Assembly: GCA_900016875.1 (NCBI GenBank) | Contig: FCNR01000071.1 | Coordinates: 31,673 to 95,672, forward strand | Reading direction: 5' to 3' | Source: Eubacteriaceae bacterium CHKCI004 | GTDB taxonomy: Bacteria; Bacillota; Clostridia; Lachnospirales; Lachnospiraceae | DNA length: 64,000 nt | Part shown: positions 15,603-24,267 of the stretch, piece after piece | Layout: each line of letters starts with the position of its first letter | Numbering within the stretch: position 1 is the stretch's first letter | Program-made: the position numbers and the translations under genes | The notes under the pieces: model-generated | What the model was told of the DNA's origin: nothing | What the model saw: the letters and a program-made list of their open reading frames with translations, nothing else | Databases searched by the model: none

Positions 15603-16763
15603 ATGAAACGATGGCAGATAGGTTTGAACATCATAGGGGAGATATTATTTTTTTTAATCGCTGCAGTGCTGCTGGTATTGATCGTTCCGCGGCTGCTTGG
15701 ATTTTTCTGGCCCTTTGTGGCAAGCTGGCTGCTGGCGATGCTGGCGGCGCCTCTCTGCAATTTTCTGGAGAAGCATATTCGCCTGAATAAACAATGGGCG
15801 TCGGCGCTCATCATCATACTGGTGCTTTTGATTTTGGCGGGCTGCGGTTATCTGCTGATTACCAAGCTGGGAAGAGAGATGATATCTTTTCTTTCCGATG
15901 CGCCTTCCTATTATCGCTATGTCAGCAATACTATTGAGATCATAAGTGACAAGATAAATAATATCGTTGCTCCGATATCCGGTGATTTCGGCAGTCAGAT
16001 AGAGACGGCTTTTGATGATCTGCTCCTGCAGGCGGGAGCTGTGGTCAATAACTTTGCTCCGAGGGGAGTGGAGTTTTTAGGCAGCGCTGCCGCCAATATC
16101 ACCAATGGGCTTGTCGGTACGCTGGTGATGATCGTGGCCGCTTATTTCTTCATTGCCGAGAGGGAGAAAATTGCGCAGCAGATGATTCGGCTGGTTCCAG
16201 CAGATATGGAAGAACATGTAAAAAATATTAAGAGCAGGCTGGTATCCGCTCTGGGCGGATTCCTTCTGGCTCAGTTTAAGATCATGTTTATCATCTTTTT
16301 GATTCTGCTGGCAGGACTTTTGATTCTGCGCAACCCGTATGCGCTGTTTCTTGCCCTGCTGATCTCTTTTCTGGATCTTCTTCCCATACTGGGAACGGGA
16401 ACCGTGCTGATACCCTGGGCTGTCATTGTGTTTTTCAGCGGGCATTTTCGCCAGGGAGTGGTTCTGCTGATAATCTATGTCATCTGTCTGATTACGAGAC
16501 AGGTTCTGCAGCCGAAGATCATCGGGGACAGCATCGGTATGGGTACGCTGACTACGTTGTTTTTGATTTATACGGGATTTAAGCTGCAGGGAGTGCCGGG
16601 GATGATACTTGCGCTTCTGCTGGGGACTATCGCTGTCACCCTGTATCGGCTTGGCCTTTTTGATTCCAAGATAAAGAGACTCCATTATTTGGTTGATGCA
16701 TACCGCCATTATGATGACCGTTGTGTTTATGAAGAAAAGCAAAAACGCGACGAAAAGAGATAA
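15603..16763 (+). CDS. AI-2E family transporter
   Basis: 386-residue integral membrane protein with the fold of the AI-2E/PerM family: two N-terminal helices, a polar extracytoplasmic insert of about 100 residues (FLSDAPSYYRYV onward), a helix beginning NGLVGTLVMIVAAYFF, and a C-terminal bundle including the conserved FLDLLPILGTGTVLIPWA and QPKIIGDSIGMG motifs. Family members export autoinducer-2 or exchange Na+/H+, and the substrate cannot be assigned. The ATG at 15603 has GGAAGGTG five bases upstream; the upstream in-frame TTG is not needed. The gene appears monocistronic. Confidence 0.88.
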   Translation: MKRWQIGLNIIGEILFFLIAAVLLVLIVPRLLGFFWPFVASWLLAMLAAPLCNFLEKHIRLNKQWASALIIILVLLILAGCGYLLITKLGREMISFLSDAPSYYRYVSNTIEIISDKINNIVAPISGDFGSQIETAFDDLLLQAGAVVNNFAPRGVEFLGSAAANITNGLVGTLVMIVAAYFFIAEREKIAQQMIRLVPADMEEHVKNIKSRLVSALGGFLLAQFKIMFIIFLILLAGLLILRNPYALFLALLISFLDLLPILGTGTVLIPWAVIVFFSGHFRQGVVLLIIYVICLITRQVLQPKIIGDSIGMGTLTTLFLIYTGFKLQGVPGMILALLLGTIAVTLYRLGLFDSKIKRLHYLVDAYRHYDDRCVYEEKQKRDEKR

Positions 16764-16808
16764 TTTTCAGAAAATTATGTCGATATAATTCAATAGTCGG
16801 AATTTGTG

Positions 16809-16837
16809 TTGACTTGAATTATCCTTTGTGCTAAGAT
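16809..16837 (+). promoter_or_regulatory. Promoter of the cold-shock gene
   Basis: TTGACT (16809-16814), 17-bp spacer, TAAGAT (16832-16837). The leader is only about 45 nt, much shorter than the thermosensing leader of E. coli cspA. Confidence 0.55.
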
Positions 16838-16889
16838 GTGGGTGCCTGTCGGAGAACAGACGGGAAGTATATAAGATGGAGGTATTCCG

Positions 16890-17096
16890 ATGTTGAAGGG
16901 AACAGTAAAATGGTTCAATAATCAAAAGGGGTATGGATTTATCCAGGACGAGAATGGAAAGGATATTTTTGTACATTATACCGGACTTGATATGGAAGGT
17001 TTTAGATCCCTGGATGAAGGAAACAAGGTGGAGTTCGATCTTGTGGAAGGTGAAAAGGGGCTTCAGGCTTCCCATGTGGTAAAGACAGAGGATTGA
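16890..17096 (+). CDS. Cold-shock domain protein (CspA family)
   Basis: 68-residue single-stranded nucleic-acid binding beta barrel, thought to act as an RNA chaperone. RNP1 is visible as KGYGFIQ and RNP2 as DIFVHY, after the typical N-terminus MLKGTVKWFNN. Length and motif spacing are those of standard bacterial Csp proteins. GGAGG lies upstream of the ATG. Confidence 0.95.
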   Translation: MLKGTVKWFNNQKGYGFIQDENGKDIFVHYTGLDMEGFRSLDEGNKVEFDLVEGEKGLQASHVVKTED

Positions 17097-17174
17097 TGTT
17101 CAGGCTTGCGGGAAAGCGTCGGCCTGTGGAGAATACCGCAGATTAAATGCTGTAGATTATAGAGGAATACAACA

Positions 17175-17804
17175 ATGAGAATATATCTGGTGCGCCATGG
17201 CGAGACAGAATTAAATCGGAAGGGCTGTTATTACGGACAGACAGATATCCCGCTTTCCGTCTGCGGCAGACAGCAGGCGGGGAAGCTGGGAAGGTTTTTT
17301 CGGGACATACCGCTGCAAAGCAGTGTGATCAGTCCTTTAATACGGGCGGCCGAGACCGCTGAGATCATCATGGCAGAATATACAAAAGAGATAAAAATAT
17401 ACAGGGATGATCGGCTTGCAGAACAGAATTTTGGTATTTTTGAAGGGCAGACATATCAGGAGCTGACCAAAAAATATCCGCAGGAATGGGCAGACTGGAA
17501 CAGAGATTTCTCCGGCTACCGGATTCCGGGCGGTGAAAGCTTTCTTGATGTTAGAAAACGGACGGAAAGCTTTTTTTTCGATTTGAAAAAAAAGTCTGAA
17601 AAAGAAGACAGGGAGTTTTCTGTGCTGCTGGTTGCTCACAAAGGAACGCTGGGACATCTGCTTGCCGTAAGCCTTGGGCTTCCGCCGGAAGGCTACTGGA
17701 ATTTTGTCTTTGAGCAGGGATGCTACAGTCGTCTGGATCTGGAGGACGGTTATGCAATCATCCGCTGCCTGAATCAGAGTGTGGACGGCGATTTGGGTGA
17801 TTAG
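17175..17804 (+). CDS. Histidine phosphatase family protein (phosphoglycerate-mutase-like)
   Basis: 209 residues. The catalytic RHG motif is at the N-terminus (YLVRHGETELN), with a second Arg in SPLIRAAETAEI, the proton donor Glu in LAEQNFGIFEGQ, and the second catalytic His in VLLVAHKGTLGHLL. This is the branch containing cofactor-dependent mutases, CobC-type alpha-ribazole phosphatases and general phosphatases. No cobalamin genes are nearby, so a broad phosphatase role is the safer reading. It is followed 67 nt later by rarA. Confidence 0.85.
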   Translation: MRIYLVRHGETELNRKGCYYGQTDIPLSVCGRQQAGKLGRFFRDIPLQSSVISPLIRAAETAEIIMAEYTKEIKIYRDDRLAEQNFGIFEGQTYQELTKKYPQEWADWNRDFSGYRIPGGESFLDVRKRTESFFFDLKKKSEKEDREFSVLLVAHKGTLGHLLAVSLGLPPEGYWNFVFEQGCYSRLDLEDGYAIIRCLNQSVDGDLGD

Positions 17805-17871
17805 AGCCTGTGTCCGGGATTGCGAACGACGCCCTGATATATAAATGTACAAAAAGAAAGGTACGATATAC

Positions 17872-19209
17872 ATGGATTTATTTGACTATATGCGGATGGA
17901 GAGAAAAAAACAGGAGTCTCCGCTGGCGGTGCGGATGCGTCCGCGAACTCTGGATGAAATGGTGGGACAGTCTCATATTATAGGGAAGAACCGGCTTTTG
18001 TACCGGGCAATCAAAGCTGATAAGATCAGTTCGCTGATTTTTTACGGGCCTCCGGGAACCGGAAAAACCACCCTGGCAAAGGTGATCGCCAACACGACCA
18101 GCGCGCAGTTTGTGCAGATGAACGCGACCACATCCGGCAAGAAAGATATGGAGCAGGCGGTACGCCAGGCAAAAGATATATTTGGCATGTACGGAAACCG
18201 GACAATTCTTTTTATTGATGAGATTCATCGTTTTAACAAAGCGCAGCAGGATTATCTGCTGCCTTATGTGGAGGACGGGACGATCGTGCTGATCGGTGCT
18301 ACTACGGAGAATCCATATTTTGAGGTGAACAGCGCGCTTTTATCACGATCAAAGATTTTCCATCTGGAACCTTTGTCGGGAAAGGATATTGCCGGACTTA
18401 TACGGATTGCTGTGACGGATGACGAAAGAGGAATGGGGGCGTATGGCGCTGAGATTACCGAAGAGGCGGTTTCTTTTATCGCAGAGATGGCGGGAGGCGA
18501 TGCAAGGGCAGCCTTAAATGCTGTCGAGCTGGGCGTTATGACCACGGAGCCGGGAGAGGACGGAAAGATTGTCATTGATCTGAGCGTGGCGCAGGAATGT
18601 ATCCAGAGGAAGGCGTTAAACTATGATAAGAACGGGGATAATCATTATGATGTTATCTCTGCCTTTATCAAGAGTATGAGGGGAACGGATCCGGATGCGG
18701 CGGTGTTCTATCTTGCCCGGATGCTTGATGCGGGAGAAGACCCGAAGTTTATTGCCCGGAGAATTATGATCTGCGCTTCAGAGGATGTGGGAAATGCAGA
18801 TCCTCAGGCACTGCAGGTTGCCGTTGCGGCCTCCCTCGCCGTAGAGCGGGTGGGGCTGCCGGAGGGGCGGATCATTCTTTCACAGGCAGCCTCTTATGTG
18901 GCAAGCGCGCCGAAGAGCAATGCCTGTATCATGGCGATTGACAAAGCGCAGGAGATGGTAAAGAGGGCGGATACCGGACAGGTCCCGCCGTACCTGAGAG
19001 ACGCCCATTATGGGGGAGCCAGGGATTTGGGTCACGGCATTGGCTATCGGTATGCCCATGATTATCCGGAGCATTATGTGAAGCAGCAGTATCTGCCGGA
19101 TGCAATTCGAGATGAGAGGTTTTATATTCCGACAGAAAATGGATATGAGAAGAAGATAAAAATGCATCTGGAGCATTTAAGAAACAGGGAGGAAGAGGAA
19201 AATGCATAA
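17872..19209 (+). CDS. rarA: Replication-associated recombination protein A (RarA/MgsA)
   Basis: AAA+ ATPase that acts at stalled replication forks. Walker A GPPGTGKTT (59-67), Walker B ILFIDEIHRFNKAQQD (about 110), sensor 1 GATTENPYFEV and the MgsA-specific C-terminal domain (NYDKNGDNHYDVISAFIKS, GTDPDAAVFYLARML) are all visible. The start MDLFDYM at 17872 matches family N-termini; the ATG at 17845 has no ribosome binding site. Length 445 residues, full size. Its stop overlaps the start of the next small gene by 8 nt. Confidence 0.93.
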   Translation: MDLFDYMRMERKKQESPLAVRMRPRTLDEMVGQSHIIGKNRLLYRAIKADKISSLIFYGPPGTGKTTLAKVIANTTSAQFVQMNATTSGKKDMEQAVRQAKDIFGMYGNRTILFIDEIHRFNKAQQDYLLPYVEDGTIVLIGATTENPYFEVNSALLSRSKIFHLEPLSGKDIAGLIRIAVTDDERGMGAYGAEITEEAVSFIAEMAGGDARAALNAVELGVMTTEPGEDGKIVIDLSVAQECIQRKALNYDKNGDNHYDVISAFIKSMRGTDPDAAVFYLARMLDAGEDPKFIARRIMICASEDVGNADPQALQVAVAASLAVERVGLPEGRIILSQAASYVASAPKSNACIMAIDKAQEMVKRADTGQVPPYLRDAHYGGARDLGHGIGYRYAHDYPEHYVKQQYLPDAIRDERFYIPTENGYEKKIKMHLEHLRNREEEENA

Positions 19210-19423
19210 ATTAAAACAAATCGGTGCTTTGCTGCTGGTGGTTATCCTGGTGGCGCTGGTTCTCCTGACCCTGTATTTTGCTGTGACAGGGAGCCGGTAT
19301 TTTATGGCTTCTCTGGTGGTCACACTGGTTTTTCCGGTGCTGCTGTATGCCTACATGCTGGTATATCGGATTGTGAAGAAAAATGGGCAGGAAGAAGAAT
19401 CCGCTGACGGGGACGAGAAATAA
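19202..19423 (+). CDS. Small two-helix membrane protein
   Basis: 73 residues of unknown function. Two hydrophobic helices (LLLVVILVALVLLTLYFAV and FMASLVVTLVFPVLLYAYML) are followed by a short charged tail. It overlaps the end of rarA by 8 nt, with GGAGGAAGAGGAA inside rarA as its ribosome binding site, so it is translationally coupled to rarA. I do not recognise a family. Confidence 0.65.
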   Translation: MHKLKQIGALLLVVILVALVLLTLYFAVTGSRYFMASLVVTLVFPVLLYAYMLVYRIVKKNGQEEESADGDEK

Positions 19424-19480
19424 AAATCTTAAAGGAAGATGACCCTGTCGGATGCACGGAAAATAATCCGGCTCCGGCTA

Positions 19481-19509
19481 TTGACAAGCAGGTCAGAATG
19501 GAATAATAT
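19481..19509 (+). promoter_or_regulatory. Promoter of rubrerythrin
   Basis: TTGACA (19481-19486), 17-bp spacer, TAATAT (19504-19509). Just downstream an imperfect dyad AGTAG-TTAT-TACT could be a peroxide-regulator site, but the match to a PerR box is weak. Confidence 0.55.
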
Positions 19510-19571
19510 AAATATCAGTAGTTATTACTATTTTTTAATTGCTCGATAAGAGTAGGAAAGAGAGGTATATC

Positions 19572-20114
19572 ATGCCAAGTTTAAAAGGTACAAAAACAGA
19601 ACAGAATTTAATGACTGCATTCGCTGGAGAGTCTCAGGCTACTAATAAATACACATATTTTTCCAGCAAAGCGAAAAAAGACGGATATGTACAGATTGCA
19701 AATATTTTTGCTGAGACAGCAGCCAACGAGAGAGAACATGCAAAAATGTGGTTCAAATTATTAGAAGGCGGCGCAATCCGTTCTACCATGGAGAATCTGC
19801 AGGCAGCAGCAGACGGCGAGAACTATGAATGGACAGATATGTACGCACAGTTCGCGAAAGAAGCAAGAGAAGAAGGCTTCTATGAGATTGCTGATAAGTT
19901 CGACGGCGTTGCAGCAGTAGAGAAAGAGCATGAAGCAAGATATTTAAAACTTCTTGACAACGTAAAGAAAGAAGTTGTATTCTCCAAAGACAACGATGTG
20001 ATCTGGCAGTGTGCAAACTGCGGACATATCTGCATTGGAAAGAAAGCTCCGGAAGTCTGTCCTGTATGCGATCATCCACAGTCCTACTTCCAGGTTAAAC
20101 CGGAAAATTACTAA
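19572..20114 (+). CDS. rbr: Rubrerythrin
   Basis: 180-residue non-haem iron peroxidase that reduces H2O2 in anaerobes. The N-terminal ferritin-like diiron domain shows [24 protein letters not shown] and EKEHEARY as ligand-bearing helices. The C-terminal rubredoxin-like domain has two CxxC knuckles (CANCGH and CPVCDH). The start at 19572 (MPSLKGTK) follows GAGAGG; an in-frame ATG at 19539 is in the leader. Together with AhpC it forms the peroxide defence visible in this window. Confidence 0.95.
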   Translation: MPSLKGTKTEQNLMTAFAGESQATNKYTYFSSKAKKDGYVQIANIFAETAANEREHAKMWFKLLEGGAIRSTMENLQAAADGENYEWTDMYAQFAKEAREEGFYEIADKFDGVAAVEKEHEARYLKLLDNVKKEVVFSKDNDVIWQCANCGHICIGKKAPEVCPVCDHPQSYFQVKPENY

Positions 20115-20163
20115 GATTTTTTCAGAGAGGCGTATATTTTTTTCTAAACGGGTAATAATGATA

Positions 20164-20187
20164 ATATCCGATGGGGACATCGGATAT
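20164..20187. repeat. Perfect 10-bp hairpin after rubrerythrin
   Basis: ATATCCGATG (20164-20173), loop GGGA, CATCGGATAT (20178-20187). There is no T-run. It precedes the true terminator by about 40 nt and may be a 3' stabiliser or an operator. Confidence 0.6.
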
Positions 20188-20225
20188 GACAGTCGTCAGG
20201 AAAAAACTTATATCCTCCCCTTTCT

Positions 20226-20264
20226 AACAGGCGTCTGCTTTGGTAAAAGCAGGCGCCTGTTTTC
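20226..20264 (+). terminator. Intrinsic terminator
   Basis: A 15-bp stem: AACAGGCGTCTGCTT (20226-20240) with AAGCAGGCGCCTGTT (20247-20261), one G-T pair, followed by TTTT. Confidence 0.9.
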
Positions 20265-20300
20265 AGTGCTGAAAAAAATAAATTTTGCAAGGAAAAATAC

Positions 20301-20329
20301 TTGACAAATCAGAAGCTTTCTCCTATAAT
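20301..20329 (+). promoter_or_regulatory. Consensus promoter of the ylxM-ffh operon
   Basis: TTGACA (20301-20306), 17-bp spacer, TATAAT (20324-20329). It heads the housekeeping run ylxM-ffh-rpsP-khpA. Confidence 0.85.
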
Positions 20330-20372
20330 CATGTTCGGTAAAGGGAAAACACTTTACATGAGGTGATAATCA

Positions 20373-20729
20373 TTGGACAGAATTGTGGAGAAGGCTCTGC
20401 TGTTTGATTTCTATGGCGAACTTTTAACGGAGAGTCAAAAGGAAGTATATGGCGAGCATATTCAGAATGACCTGTCTGTTTCCGAGATCGCAGATCTTCG
20501 GGGCATCAGCAGGCAGGGAGTACATGATATGATCCGCCGGTGTGAGAAGATTCTTGCGGATTATGAACAGAGGCTTCACCTGGTGGAGCATTTCCTCAAG
20601 GTTAAGAAGATGGTGGGAATTATCCACCAGTATGCTGAGGAGATTTCTTACTGTGAAGACAGAGAAAAGATGCAGGAGCGCATTGCGGATATCAAGAATA
20701 TCGCCAGTGAGATATTAGATCAGTACTAA
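20373..20729 (+). CDS. ylxM: YlxM family SRP-associated helix-turn-helix protein
   Basis: 118 residues, accessory factor of the signal recognition particle in Gram-positive bacteria. The helix-turn-helix SVSEIADLRGISRQGVHDMI resembles sigma-factor region 4. The start is TTG at 20373 preceded by GAGGTGAT; no ATG fits. It lies 29 nt before ffh, the standard arrangement. Confidence 0.92.
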   Translation: MDRIVEKALLFDFYGELLTESQKEVYGEHIQNDLSVSEIADLRGISRQGVHDMIRRCEKILADYEQRLHLVEHFLKVKKMVGIIHQYAEEISYCEDREKMQERIADIKNIASEILDQY

Positions 20730-20758
20730 GCAGATTTCAGCATTGACAGGAGGCCGCT

Positions 20759-22114
20759 ATGGCATTTGAAAGCCTTACAGATAAATTGCAGAATGTCTTT
20801 AAGAACTTAAGAAGCAAAGGACGATTGACAGAGGCCGACGTCAAGGAGGCCATGAAGGAAGTCAAGCGTGCCCTGCTGGAAGCGGACGTTAATTTCCGCG
20901 TGGTCAAGACATTTATCAAGACTGTGACGGACCGCGCTGTCGGACAGGACGTACTTACGGGACTGAATCCGGGGCAGATGGTCATTAAGATTGTAAAAGA
21001 AGAGATGGAAGCTCTCATGGGTTCTGAGATGACAGAGCTTGTGATCAAGCCGGGCAACGAGATTACCGTATATCTGATGGCGGGTCTTCAGGGTGCCGGT
21101 AAGACCACAACGGCGGCGAAGATAGCCGGACAGCTCAAGAAAAAAGGCAAGAACCCGCTTCTGGTAGCCTGCGACGTTTACCGTCCGGCAGCCATCAAGC
21201 AGCTGGAGATCAACGGCGAGAAGCAGGGAGTTCCGGTATTTTCCATGGGAGACAAGAAGAATCCGGTGGACATCGCCAGAGCATCCGTTGAGTATGCCAG
21301 GGAGAACAACAGAAATATCGTTATCCTGGATACCGCAGGACGTCTTCATGTGGATGAGTCCATGATGGAAGAGCTGCAGAACATCAAGGATAATGTGGAT
21401 GTGACCCAGACCGTTCTGGTGGTTGACGCCATGACAGGGCAGGATGCGGTCAACGTGGCAAAGACATTTGAAGATAAGGTCGGCATCGACGGAGTGATCC
21501 TGACGAAGCTGGACGGCGACACGAGAGGCGGAGCGGCGCTCTCCATCCGTGCCGTGACCGGCAAGCCGATTTTATATATAGGTATGGGTGAGAAGCTGGA
21601 AGATTTGCAGCAGTTCTACCCGGACCGTATGACCAGCCGTATTTTGGGCATGGGAGATGTGCTTACTCTCATTGAGAAGGCACAGAACGCGGTGGATGAA
21701 GAGTCCGCCAGAGAACTCGAGAAAAAGCTGCGCAAGGCTGAGTTTGGCTTTGATGATTTCCTTGCGCAGATGCAGCAGGTGAAGAATATGGGAGGCATCG
21801 CAGATCTGCTTTCCATGATTCCGGGTGTCGGCAGTCAGATAAAGAATATTGATATTGATGACAAAGCGATGGACCGCATTGAGGCAATCATCTATTCAAT
21901 GACGCCGGAAGAGAGGTCCAATCCGAATCTTCTGAACCCATCCCGCAAGAAAAGAATAGCAAACGGCGCCGGCGTCAGTCTGCAGGAAGTTAACAAGCTG
22001 TGCAAGCAGTTTGAGCAGTCCCGCAAGATGATGAAGCAGATGAACGGTATGATGGGCAAGGGCGGCCGCCGCAAAGGCGGATTTAATCTGGGAGGCATGA
22101 AGCTTCCATTTTAG
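20759..22114 (+). CDS. ffh: Signal recognition particle protein Ffh
   Basis: GTPase that binds signal sequences of nascent membrane proteins with SRP RNA. NG-domain motifs: G1 GLQGAGKTTTAAK, DTAGRLHVDE (G3) and TKLDGDTRGGAALS (G4/G5 region). The C-terminal M domain is Met-rich (MMKQMNGMMGKGGRR). At 451 residues it is full length. AGGAGG precedes the start. Confidence 0.97.
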   Translation: MAFESLTDKLQNVFKNLRSKGRLTEADVKEAMKEVKRALLEADVNFRVVKTFIKTVTDRAVGQDVLTGLNPGQMVIKIVKEEMEALMGSEMTELVIKPGNEITVYLMAGLQGAGKTTTAAKIAGQLKKKGKNPLLVACDVYRPAAIKQLEINGEKQGVPVFSMGDKKNPVDIARASVEYARENNRNIVILDTAGRLHVDESMMEELQNIKDNVDVTQTVLVVDAMTGQDAVNVAKTFEDKVGIDGVILTKLDGDTRGGAALSIRAVTGKPILYIGMGEKLEDLQQFYPDRMTSRILGMGDVLTLIEKAQNAVDEESARELEKKLRKAEFGFDDFLAQMQQVKNMGGIADLLSMIPGVGSQIKNIDIDDKAMDRIEAIIYSMTPEERSNPNLLNPSRKKRIANGAGVSLQEVNKLCKQFEQSRKMMKQMNGMMGKGGRRKGGFNLGGMKLPF

Positions 22115-22182
22115 GCAAATGCAGGATACCGAATTATCGGTTCCATATAGATGAATAAGAAAGATGAAAGAGGTGAAATCAC

Positions 22183-22428
22183 ATGGCAGTAAAAATGAGA
22201 TTAAAAAGAATGGGTAAAAAGAGAAATCCTATCTATAGAGTTGTTGTTGCAGACGCAAGATCTCCAAGAGATGGAAGAAACATCGATGAAATCGGTTTCT
22301 ATGACCCAAACCAGGAGCCTGCAGTAGTTAAATTTGATGAGGAAGCTGCAAAGGCATGGCTTAACAAAGGCGCTCAGCCAACAGATACAGTTGCAAGATT
22401 ATTAAAGAATGCCGGTATTGAAAAATAA
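22183..22428 (+). CDS. rpsP: 30S ribosomal protein S16
   Basis: 81 residues with the universal start [12 protein letters not shown] and [19 protein letters not shown]. The ribosome binding site is AGAGGTG. Codon use is biased, as expected for a ribosomal protein. Member of the ffh-rpsP-khpA-rimM-trmD-rplS run. Confidence 0.98.
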   Translation: MAVKMRLKRMGKKRNPIYRVVVADARSPRDGRNIDEIGFYDPNQEPAVVKFDEEAAKAWLNKGAQPTDTVARLLKNAGIEK

Positions 22429-22446
22429 TAACTGGGGGCTTATGTA

Positions 22447-22677
22447 ATGAAAGAGTTAGTGAAAGTAATTGCAGTATCTCTGGTGGACCATCCGGAAGAG
22501 GTCGTTGTCACAGAAAAGGAAACCGACCATTCCATCATTCTTGAGCTTCATGTGGCTCCGGATGATATGGGTAAAGTGATCGGAAAACAGGGACGGATTG
22601 CGAGAGCGATGCGTACTGTTGTGAAAGCAGCGGCTTCCCGGGAGGATAAAAAAGTGATAGTGGATATCGCTCAGTAA
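22447..22677 (+). CDS. khpA: KH-domain RNA-binding protein KhpA (YlqC)
   Basis: 76-residue single KH domain with the GKxxG-type loop VIGKQGRIARAMR. With KhpB it forms an RNA-binding heterodimer affecting cell division and elongation in Gram-positives. It sits 18 nt after rpsP, its usual place. A hairpin with T-run follows before rimM. Confidence 0.93.
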   Translation: MKELVKVIAVSLVDHPEEVVVTEKETDHSIILELHVAPDDMGKVIGKQGRIARAMRTVVKAAASREDKKVIVDIAQ

Positions 22678-22700
22678 AATAAGAGGAGTTCCAGCCATTT

Positions 22701-22757
22701 ATGGCGGAGAACGAATCACAGTTATTCATAATTGGCATGAAACTGTTACCTGTCTGA
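22701..22757 (+). CDS. Possible 18-codon leader ORF before rimM
   Basis: An ATG at 22701 opens a reading frame of 18 codons whose TGA (22755-22757) lies in the loop of the terminator hairpin at 22741-22773. A purine-rich AGAGGAG lies about 12 nt upstream. The position of the stop relative to the hairpin is suggestive of attenuation, but nothing shows that it is translated. Confidence 0.2.
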   Translation: MAENESQLFIIGMKLLPV

Positions 22758-22773
22758 CGGGTAGCAGTTTTTT
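22741..22773 (+). terminator. Terminator/attenuator between khpA and rimM
   Basis: AACTGTTACC (22741-22750) pairs with GGTAGCAGTT (22760-22769), one wobble, 9-nt loop, then a run of T. It lies inside an otherwise continuous operon, so it likely gives partial termination. Confidence 0.65.
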
Positions 22774-22815
22774 CATAAAACGAGAAGATGAGCAGGACAT
22801 ACAGGAGTATTTTCA

Positions 22816-23325
22816 ATGGAAGACTTATTACAGGTGGGCGTCATTACAGGGACCCACGGACTTAAGGGAGAAGTGAAGGTTTTCCCTACGACAGATGATA
22901 AAGAGCGTTTTCTTGATTTAGAAGAAGTTTTGCTGGATACGGGAGACGAGCTGCTGGAATTAAAGGTGGAATATTGCAAATTTTTTAAAAAATTTGTTTT
23001 TGTTAAATTTGAAGGACTTGATGACATCAATGGAGTAGAGAAATATAAGCGCTGCCCGCTTCTGGTTACCAGAGATAATGCCGTGGAGCTGGAGGAGGAC
23101 GAGTATTTCGTGGCGGATCTGCTGGGACTTACCATTATCGATGACAGCGGCGTTACCATCGGAAAGCTGGAAAATGTCATTGAGACAGGAGCCAATGATG
23201 TGTATGAGGTACTGACTGAGGACGGCGGCCGAATTCTTCTTCCGGCCATCAAAGAGTGTATCCTTGATGTGGATATGGAGGAAGGCATCATTCTTGTACA
23301 TTTGATGAAGGGGCTGGCAGACTGA
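22816..23325 (+). CDS. rimM: Ribosome maturation factor RimM
   Basis: 169 residues; assists 16S processing and assembly of the 30S head around S19. N-terminal beta-barrel starts VGVITGTHGLKGEVKV and the C-terminal PRC-barrel has YFVADLLGLTII and VYEVLTEDGGRILLPAI. Its stop overlaps the trmD start by one base (TGATG). Confidence 0.96.
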   Translation: MEDLLQVGVITGTHGLKGEVKVFPTTDDKERFLDLEEVLLDTGDELLELKVEYCKFFKKFVFVKFEGLDDINGVEKYKRCPLLVTRDNAVELEEDEYFVADLLGLTIIDDSGVTIGKLENVIETGANDVYEVLTEDGGRILLPAIKECILDVDMEEGIILVHLMKGLAD

Positions 23326-24065
23326 TGATATTTCATGTTCTTACGTTGTTTCCGGATATGATCAGGGATGGACTGAATACCAGTGTCACCGGAAGAGCTC
23401 TTGCGAGCGGCCGCATCCAGCTAAATGCGGTGAATATCCGGGATTATTCCAAAGACAAGCACAAACATGTGGACGATTATCCTTATGGCGGGGGAGCCGG
23501 CATGGTCATGCAGCCGGAGCCTATCGCTCTTGCTTACGAGGACATCGTGAAGGATATGGAAAAGCGACCGCGGGTGATTTATGTTACCCCGCAGGGCAGC
23601 GTTTTTAATCAGTCCATGGCGGAGGAACTGGCAAAGGAAGAGGAACTTGTGTTTCTCTGCGGTCATTATGAAGGTGTGGACGAGCGGATTCTCGAAGAAA
23701 TCGTAACGGATTATGTTTCCATCGGTGATTATGTGCTCACCGGCGGAGAACTTCCGGCTCTTGTGATGATGGACGCCATTTCCCGTCTGGTGCCGGGCGT
23801 GCTCAATAACGAGGATTCTGCGGAGTTTGAATCTTTTCATGACAATCTGCTGGAACATCCTCACTATACCCGTCCGGTGGAGTACCGGGGAAGTCGGGTG
23901 CCGGACGTGCTTTTGTCCGGCCATCACGGCAATATAGACCGCTGGCGGCGGGAACAGTCGCTGAAGCGGACGCTGGAGCGCCGCCCGGATCTTCTTGAGA
24001 CGGCGGAACTTACAGAGAAAGACGTAGAATATCTGCGGACTCTCGGCTGGACAAAAGATAAGTAG
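23325..24065 (+). CDS. trmD: tRNA (guanine-37-N1)-methyltransferase
   Basis: SAM-dependent methylation of G37 in tRNAs reading CNN codons. This SPOUT enzyme shows HVDDYPYGGGAGMVMQPEP, the knot segment VFLCGHYEGVDERI and DYVLTGGELPA. Length 246 residues is typical. It is coupled to rimM. Confidence 0.97.
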   Translation: MIFHVLTLFPDMIRDGLNTSVTGRALASGRIQLNAVNIRDYSKDKHKHVDDYPYGGGAGMVMQPEPIALAYEDIVKDMEKRPRVIYVTPQGSVFNQSMAEELAKEEELVFLCGHYEGVDERILEEIVTDYVSIGDYVLTGGELPALVMMDAISRLVPGVLNNEDSAEFESFHDNLLEHPHYTRPVEYRGSRVPDVLLSGHHGNIDRWRREQSLKRTLERRPDLLETAELTEKDVEYLRTLGWTKDK

Positions 24066-24162
24066 AAAGCCACACCATGATATTCCGGGAACTTTCTTTG
24101 GGCGCACGGCCGAATCATTACTACAAAATGAAAAGAAAAGCGAAAAGATCGCGAAAAAGTTC

Positions 24163-24191
24163 TTGCATGAAGGATGAATTCATGCTATTAT
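24163..24191 (+). promoter_or_regulatory. Promoter of rplS
   Basis: TTGCAT (24163-24168), 17-bp spacer, TATTAT (24186-24191). Confidence 0.55.
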
Positions 24192-24199
24192 CTTATAGT

Positions 24200-24267
24200 T
24201 GTGAAAAAAGGTGGTCCGCTGTTACACAAAGGTATTAAGAACACCAAGATTATATAGGAGGTCACAC
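24200..24267 (+). promoter_or_regulatory. Probable ribosomal protein L19 leader
   Basis: The 70-nt untranslated leader between the promoter and rplS has the look of the conserved Firmicutes L19 leader, with GGTGGTCCGCTG, TTAAGAACACC and a ribosome binding site in TATAGGAGG. It would mediate autoregulation by L19. This rests on recollection of the pattern; a covariance-model search was not possible. Confidence 0.45.
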
